Shown in pieces: positions 57,963 through 64,000 of a DNA stretch of 64,000 nt (position 1 is the stretch's first letter; each line of letters opens with the position of its first letter). Origin of the DNA: Gonocerus acuteangulatus (taxonomy: Eukaryota; Arthropoda; Insecta; Hemiptera; Coreidae); NCBI GenBank assembly GCA_946811695.1, contig OX328132.1, positions 127,964,808 to 128,028,807 of the forward strand, in the 5' to 3' direction. The translations under genes were made by a program, and so were the position numbers. The notes under the pieces are model-generated. The model did no database searches and was not told the DNA's origin. It saw only the letters and a list, made by a program, of their open reading frames with translations.

Positions 57963-58326
57963 ACAGGGTGTCCCGTAAATGTCTAGTCATATTGTAGGAG
58001 GAGATAGAGGTCCTTTAGGCGAAGAAAAAATGTTCTATGACGATTTTTATATATACAGGGTGTCCCGTAAATGTCTAGTCATATTGTAGGAGGAGATAGA
58101 GGTCCTTTAGGCGAACAAAAAACTGTTCTATGACGATTTTTATATATACAGGGTGTCCCGTAAATGTCTAGTCATATTGTAGGAGGTGATAGAGGTCCTT
58201 TAGGCGAACAAAAAATGTTCTATGACGATTTTTATATATACAGGGTGTCCCGTAAATGTCTAGTCATATTGTAGGAGGAGATAGAGGTCCTTTAGGCGAA
58301 CAAAAAATGTTCTATGACGATTTTCC
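57963..58326 (+). repeat. Four tandem copies of the foldback terminus, 92-93 bp
   Basis: ACAGGGTGTCCCGTAAATGTC begins units at 57963, 58055, 58148 and 58240. Each also has GAGGTCCTTTAGGCGAA and TTCTATGACGATTTT, plus TATATATACAGGG at the junctions. Units are almost identical. The opposite end of the element has a single copy in reverse (59870-59948). Confidence 0.92.
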
Positions 58327-59947
58327 GAATTCTCGCCCATAAGGGAGAAAACGTCGTTTTATTGTTTTAGCGAGACAAACGTGGATTTTAGAAGAATAAT
58401 CATTGTAGCTCCGTGCCACGTAGCTCTAATAGAAAGAAAATGCAACCAATCGAAAGCTGAGTAAATTTACTATAAGAGTAGTTGATAGTAAACGTAAAAT
58501 TGAATAAATGTAAGTATGTATTTCTTACCAAAAGAAAGCTATTCTAAATTCCCTGACATTTTCTTGATATTTCTTACCAGCGTTACTCCTCAATGGGCAA
58601 GATCTGAGATTTCCGGGTTTCAGAAAAACTTCCTCATTTAACGAGCTTTCCATTCATGCATCACAACCCTGTGTTATTGAAGTATGTGAACGAGTTAAGA
58701 ACAAAAGTTTAAATAAAAACATGGATCTGCGAAAAGAAAATTATATTTTTTTCTTCAGTTTATTCAAAAAGCTGAGGAGAAATATTTATTTTTATAAATG
58801 TTTACATAAATATTAAGTAAATATTTACTTAAAACAATAAAAAAAATTACTTCCACGAATATAAAAAAAATCCTAAAACAGTAAATAAATAAAATACACA
58901 TTTATTTTGAATTTATTAATTACAGTAACTAATACTGGGTCCAGGAGGTGGCCATTAATGAACCCCAACCACTCATCAACATCGAAAATTATTATTTTTA
59001 CCTAGATCACGCATTTGAACACATTTTTACAGGTATTTATAATTAGAAAATAAATGCTTTACCTTGAATTGATACTGATGGCTACGCTTGTGAACCGCCC
59101 TGGGATTCTCGTGGGTGTATGTGTGTTCGTTGTAATAATTAAATATCCCATCCCTAAAAAATAAGATGTACATAGTGTTGTAAAAATGTGTTCAAATGCG
59201 TGATCTAGGTAACAATAATAATTTTCGATGTTGATGAGTGGTTGGGGTTCATTAATGGCCACCTCCTGGACCCAGTATTAGTTACTGTAATTAATAAATT
59301 CAAAATAAATGTGTATTTTATTTATTTACTGTTTTAGGATTTTTTTTTATGTTCGTGGAAGTAATTTTTTTTTTTTATGTTCGTGGAAGTAATTTTTTTT
59401 TATTGTTTTAAGTAAATATTTACTTAATATTTATGTAAAGATTTATAAAAATAAATATTTTTCTTCAGCTTTTTGAATAAACTGAAGAAAAAAATATAAT
59501 TTTCTTTTCACAGATCCATGTTTTTTTTTAAACTTTTGTTCATAAATCGTTCACATGCTTCAATAACACAGGGTTGTGATACATGAATGGAAAGCTGGTT
59601 AAATGAAAAAGTTTTTCTGAAATCCGGAAATCTCAGATCCTGCCCATTGAGGAGTAACGCTGGTAAGAAATATCAAGAAAATGTCAGGAAATTTAGATTA
59701 GCTTTCTTTTGGTAAGATAGACATCCTTACATTCATTCATTTTTACGTTTACTATCAACTAGTCTTATAGCAAATTTACTTAGCTTTCGATTGGTTTCAC
59801 TTCCTTTCTAGTAGAACCACCTTTCTTCTAAGAACCACGTTTGTCTCTTATGGGCGAGAATTCGGAAAATCGTCATAGAACATTTTTTGTTCTCCTAAAG
59901 GTCTTCAATCACCTCCCACAATATGACTAGACATTTACGGGACACCT

Positions 59948-59948
<1 letters not shown>
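57963..59948. mobile_element. Foldback element, about 2 kb, with about 700-bp arms
   Basis: Bases 58326-59033 are the reverse complement of 59178-59885 at roughly 90 percent identity by eye. Examples are CAGCGTTACTCCTCAATGGG / CCCATTGAGGAGTAACGCTG and CACAACCCTGTGTTATTGAA / TTCAATAACACAGGGTTGTG. The central loop is 59034-59177. The outer ends are ACAGGGTGTCCCG at the left (four times) and CGGGACACCTTGT at the right, followed by (TA)n. No transposase frame is present. It resembles foldback elements, which have long inverted repeats built of subrepeats. Confidence 0.85.

Positions 59949-59949
<1 letters not shown>

Positions 59950-60002
<53 letters not shown>
59950..60002. repeat. (TA)n microsatellite
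   Basis: About 26 TA units directly next to the right end of the foldback element and before a family T head. Confidence 0.9.
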
Positions 60003-60003
<1 letters not shown>

Positions 60004-60017
60004 TGAATTTATTAATT

Positions 60018-60300
60018 GATTAGCTGTTACCCGGTATGCCATGCTACACCTACTTTCTGCATCTAGAAAAGCAGACCTATATTAGAAACCAAATAAGTAA
60101 TATTAAAATTTAATAACGCAAATCTGTAACTGTTCCCTGTAACTGAACCTGTAACCTCCGAACTGTGATTCCTAGAGGATAAAAGACCAAGCCTATGACT
60201 CTCTCCATATCAATACCTACATGTGTGCCAAGTTCGATCAAAATCAGTCAAATTGTGTGGATTTGTATAAGGAACAAACATACAGACAGACAGCTGGTAG
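60018..60300 (+). mobile_element. Family T element, left part
   Basis: Head AGCTGTTACCCGGTATGCC, middle CCTCCGAACTGTGATTCC and tail GTGTGGATTTGTATAAGGAA with CAGACAGACAGCTGG. The rest of the element resumes at 60648 after the SINE. Confidence 0.7.
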
Positions 60301-60647
60301 AAAAAAAATCAGTCCCGTAACAGGCCACGAGGGCCCTCAGGGGCAGATACTGTAGAGGTATCTGATTCATGACCATACGGAACATTAGGGAGATAGTGTG
60401 GTCAGTACTATGCTCCGGCCGCCTGATTTTCCCCTTGCTGCTTCGACTGCTAGAGTCATTAGCACCAGGGTACCCATTAATAAATTAATTAAAGGCAGGG
60501 TTGGCCTAGGGACGGCCAGGGAGGCCGAATTCAACCCATGAGCAAAGACACTAGAAGAAAAAATCTTTAGTGCTTGCTCGGGACTTGAACTGAGGTCCTC
60601 CAGCATATGAGTCCAGTGCTCAACCACTGAGCTAACCTCGCCCCCAC
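60301..60647 (-). mobile_element. tRNA-derived SINE inserted in family T
   Basis: Read on the minus strand, it starts GGGGGCGAGGTTAGCTCAG with A-box TTAGCTCAGTGG. A CTGGACTCATATGCTGGAG anticodon-like arm and B-box AGTTCAAGTCCC follow, then a body of about 250 bp and a short terminal A/T run (60301-60308). It interrupts a family T element whose CCTGTGTACCAAGTTTGG continues at 60648. Acceptor pairing is absent, so it is not a functional tRNA. It shares its head with the array-bearing SINE at 53208. The 80-codon minus frame here is not a gene. Confidence 0.75.
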
Positions 60648-60735
60648 CTGTGTACCAAGTTTGGTCAAAATCGGACGAACGGTTTGGATTTGTAGAAGGA
60701 ACAAACAGACTCGTGATTTTTAAATATATAGATTA
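60648..60735 (+). mobile_element. Family T element, right part
   Basis: CACCTGTGTACCAAGTTTGG, a TCAAAATCGG segment and GGTTTGGATTTGTAGAAGG, then ACTCGTGATTTTTAAATATA. It is continuous with 60018-60300 across the SINE. Confidence 0.7.
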
Positions 60736-61639
60736 AGTTATTCTTCTATTGTTTTTTTATATATATATATTCTGCTATTAACAGGGTTGGCTCATTACAC
60801 AGGCACACACAAAAAAAGTGGTATTTTCCATACATATATTCTTATGTATTTCAACACGCTGAATCTGAATCCGGAGTCCGTTTCACCCCAGCCTGTGTAA
60901 TCATTCAAATAAATGTATATTGAATAACAATTTATTCATTGATTAAGTTATTCATCTATTGATTTTTTTTTTTTTTAATTCTACCCTGAAATCCTAGACT
61001 TCAAGAAATGACGAATCAGATCTAGCAAGTATAAGCTATAGATGAAGCTAGAACAAACAAAGCTTTGAAGATACACACAGTACTCGAATCACGTGCCGAA
61101 ATCTCGGTAAAGCGAAAGGGAACTAGTTGAAACTACATCAGCTGTTGCACCACCCTTTCAATTAGCTCCGCCTTTGCCGCTTGAAGCAATCTTCCTTGGG
61201 GCCATTCTTCATCCAGAAATTCACACCCTTTCTTCTTAGAACAAGTTCCTTACATGTTACTTACATGATGACCTCGCAGTTTTTTGCCCTTAAGCACAAG
61301 TAAACAAACAAACAACATCTTGGTTATTTTAACCCTGAGACGCTAAAGGTTAAAATAAATGTAAAAATATTTGTTTAAAATAAAAATATATTAACCACTG
61401 ACGTAATAAGATCCATTGTTAACCTTATTTCAATTGATAAAAGTACTTACTGCCATGGGGGGTATCTTACTGCCCTTAAGGGGGGGGGGGCTGAGGCGGC
61501 TGCATAAAAACTACAGGTTAAAAGGAGAAGGGAAGACATCGAGGAAAAGTCAGCATGAAAACCATTCATCTATGTAGATTACATCGAGGTAAATCGCGAG
61601 GAACCGTTCATCGAGGCAGCTAAGAGAGCATCTTCACGA
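60736..61639. other. Unrecognised sequence
   Basis: AT-rich with poly-T (60967) and G-run (61478) tracts. I looked for a further Phox2 exon here and found none I could support. Confidence 0.4.
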
Positions 61640-61817
61640 CGAACATAGCCTTAGGGGAGCATTTGTTCTTCCCCGCGGTCACTGCGAGGGTGCAAAGATA
61701 GCATCGTAAGTAAGGATCGTCATAATGAACACTCCGGGCAGCGCGGGGACTACATCGGGGCAGCGCTCATCGGAGTAGCTATGATAGCATCGCAGAATGA
61801 ATCCTCACCATGAACGT
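61640..61817 (+). mobile_element. Partial copy of the 70-bp-TIR element
   Basis: TTGTTCTTCCCCGCGGTCAC, GTAAGTAAGGATCGTCATAA and ACATCGGGGCAGCGCTCATC through TGAATCCTCACCATGAACG match 6875-7037. Only the right part is present, and the outer end (GTAGTCTTA) has diverged. Confidence 0.75.
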
Positions 61818-62979
61818 AGTCTTACAGTGGAAATCTTCACTAGACCCCCAAAGCATGGACGCTTTTCGAAGGGTATATTCACTAAATAAAGACTTGAAGA
61901 CACCATAGATGCCTGAAAAAGATTTTTGAACCCCTCTCTTCCCATAATAATTTCTTCACCAATATGTAGGACATTTCAAGGCTTAAATAATTTCTACAAT
62001 TATAATTAGAACTAGAATTTATTCAGGTTCCATAAAATTTGGAAACAACTTTTAGCAAGTATAATTTTCAAAGAACTTGCAAAAGATCTGTACCAAATGT
62101 TGTTTGCTTTTTTAGAACATATTCATTAGATGAAATGCAAGAGTTCATGATGAAAGTAAATATATTATTTCGCTAACATTTGGGAACAATTTACAATATA
62201 TATTCAATTTTAACTAAACTTATAAAAAATATATGTATGCACTATTTCAGACATGTTTGCTTGATAATTACATTCACACGTATTAGTATACAGGGTGTGA
62301 ACAGTGGTTGTCAATTAATTTATCAAATACACTATACTTAAATATTTATTTCATTGTAAATTATTTTATTTTTCAACTTAAAATTATGATTAAAGACAAA
62401 CTAACATTTTAAGTGAAAAGCATTAATATCCACCATTTCCTAATACCAAATACTCCTGAAAGTTTGTTTTTAATAGGTTATAACCAGGGATCGAAACAGT
62501 TATTTTTTTATCAAATTTAACTGCTAAAAAAGTATTTTATAATTTAAAAAATAACAGTAAAACAAATTTATTTTAAAATTTTAAGAGTAAAAATTATTTA
62601 GAAACTTCTAAATCCAATCCCAAGATTGAATAATGTTTATGAGAAATAAATTGATACCAGCTTTCCAGTTTTTTATATTGTCTTGCATTTCTTAGTTAAG
62701 TTATGATTTTGTTAATAAAACGTTGAATGGTCTTTGTCTGAACTAAACTCAGCCATGACCACAAGTAGCACTCAGGGCCTCTGAGAGAAATTACGGGCCC
62801 CTTAGCCCCCCCCCCATATTAACATTACCAAAAACTATTAATGGAATTATTTAAAACTTGATTTCTCTGAAAACAAAATTAAATACATTTGTAATTGAAC
62901 CGAGTTGAAAATATACGTATAGTCTAAGGTACATTGGCACTTCCTGTGGCTACACATTTTTGGACTGACAATATATAAT
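61818..62979. other. AT-rich DNA, nothing firmly recognised
   Basis: ATACAGGGTGTGAACAGTGG at 62289 recalls the foldback terminus but the match is short. CAGGGCCTCTGAGAGAAATT at 62774 could be a hAT-like end. No gene or further homeobox-gene exon was recognised. Confidence 0.4.
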
Positions 62980-64000
62980 AAAAAGTCCGACTCGCAGGAA
63001 CTGCATCATCTTAGCGTGGTCCCTTTCATATCCCTATTGTCATTTGAAAAGCCTAGAATAGAAACACATAATATTTGGTTCGGCCTTTGTTCAAAGGGGT
63101 TTATGACCTTACCTAGTTGGGTCCGCCAGAACACAGAATCCTCATCTAGAGATACCTATTTAGTCGTTTCAATGCATTGAAAAATATCAGAATTTTTTAC
63201 ATTTTCTTGTGTTCTTCTACTATAGTAATAATTCTACAAATAAAATCAATTAAAAAAATAAAATAAAAAACCAACAGAATAAAGTCAATTGAAAATATTC
63301 AAAAGACGTCATCGAATCTCTTTCTCTTGGCAAGCTATATTTCTAACAATGAATTGTTTTTCTTATTTTACTCAATCTGTTTTATTGTCAAATACATTAT
63401 CCAACTTTAAGCAATTAAAAAAAGCAAGGAATTAAAACAGACAAAAAGAACCGTTCGAATAAACGAAATCAATTACTTCAAAGTTTAAGCACTTATTTCT
63501 CCGATTGACATCACTTATTCAAAACTTTCTTCAGAACCTTTCTTAGTAGACCCTTTAGTAAGCTTTCGAATGGTAACCTTTCGCTTCCCAAGATTTTCAA
63601 CCGTTTTCAAAAAAACGGTCAGAAATTACAAAAATAAAAAGCAATAAAATTACAAAAAGAACGACAAAAAACCGTTCATAAGAGCTAAACAGACATATTT
63701 GAAGTTTTAAGCACTTATTTCTTCGATCGACATCACCTAATCAAAAATTGTTTCAGAATCTTTTTTGTAGAGAATTTAGAAAGCTTTCAAATAGTTTCTA
63801 TACACTTATGAAAATTTCCCAACCGTGTTCCAGATATTAATGAAAGTTCCCAAAACTTTTCCTGTCTGTTCATAAAATATATTATTCCAACCCTTCCTTA
63901 ACGCCAAACGTAGCCAAAAGTTTAACGTGTTAGTTTTGATGAAATTCAAACATGCAAAAAATGTTTCAACTAAATCCCATGATTCTAAGTAACCAAACCA
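62980..64000 (-). mobile_element. Family G element running off the window edge
   Basis: It begins AAAAAGTCCGACTCGCAGG and proceeds in minus orientation through TTCGGCCTTTGTTCAAAGGG, GCAAGCTATATTTCTAAC, AAGCACTTATTTCTCCG (twice, an internal duplication at 63490 and 63710) and ATCCCATGATTCTAAGTAAC. The (TA)n and hairpin end would lie beyond 64000. Its uninterrupted 63070 region helped define the insertion at 22783. Confidence 0.7.

Noticed and set aside
60560..60647. Possible minus-strand tRNA with CAT anticodon
   Set aside because: It lacks acceptor pairing and continues into a SINE body inserted in another repeat.
57481..64000. Further downstream Phox2 exon
   Set aside because: No open segment with acceptor/donor and PHOX2-like C-terminal composition was recognised. 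The region is mostly repeats.

Overview
This is a repeat-saturated, AT-rich animal nuclear window, most likely from an arthropod. No bacterial-style operons, rRNA genes or functional tRNA genes are visible. The only host gene I can support is a Phox2-type paired-like homeobox gene on the + strand, seen as two internal coding exons. Exon 27128-27324 encodes homeodomain residues 1-46. Exon 57280-57421 encodes residues 47-60 plus a charged linker. They are joined by a 29,955-bp intron that splits the homeodomain between residues Q46 and V47. The first coding exon should lie left of the window, making the preceding intron at least 27 kb if so. The 3' part of the gene is either beyond the right edge or ends at a stop at 57478-57480.

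Nearly everything else is transposable-element and tandem-repeat DNA.

Left flank (1-27.1 kb): a three-layer nest at 4.8-11.3 kb, in which one I/Jockey-like LINE is interrupted by a second LINE and by a DNA element with 70-bp perfect terminal inverted repeats (TIRs). There are also many copies of a family here called G (TAGCGCGGTTCC ends, internal (TA)n), a pogo/Tigger-like transposase remnant cut by a hAT MITE with an 8-bp target-site duplication (TSD), an insertion with a hammerhead-like ribozyme core, and a 71-bp tandem array ending about 100 bp before the homeobox exon.

Intron (27.3-57.3 kb): inverted duplications, a Harbinger-like MITE with TTA duplication, mariner remnants, a 5'-truncated LINE with a 13-bp duplication and two in-frame stops (41.9-44.8 kb), and four large tandem arrays: 60 bp x 23 (38.2-39.6 kb), 76/88 bp x about 14 (47.6-48.8 kb), 87 bp x 23 (50.5-52.4 kb) and 51 bp x 25 (53.2-54.5 kb). 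The last sits inside a tRNA-derived SINE and reiterates its D-arm/A-box.

Right flank (57.4-64 kb): a foldback element of about 2 kb whose left terminus is repeated four times, a tRNA-derived SINE, and further G copies.

The long open frames within the arrays and the (TA)n tracts are by-products of repeat units divisible by three, not genes. The most unusual structures are the A-box-amplifying SINE array, the foldback element with a reiterated end, the satellite-rich intron inside the homeodomain, and the hammerhead-like motif. Family names (T, G, M) are local labels. All family assignments are from reading the sequence without database searches.
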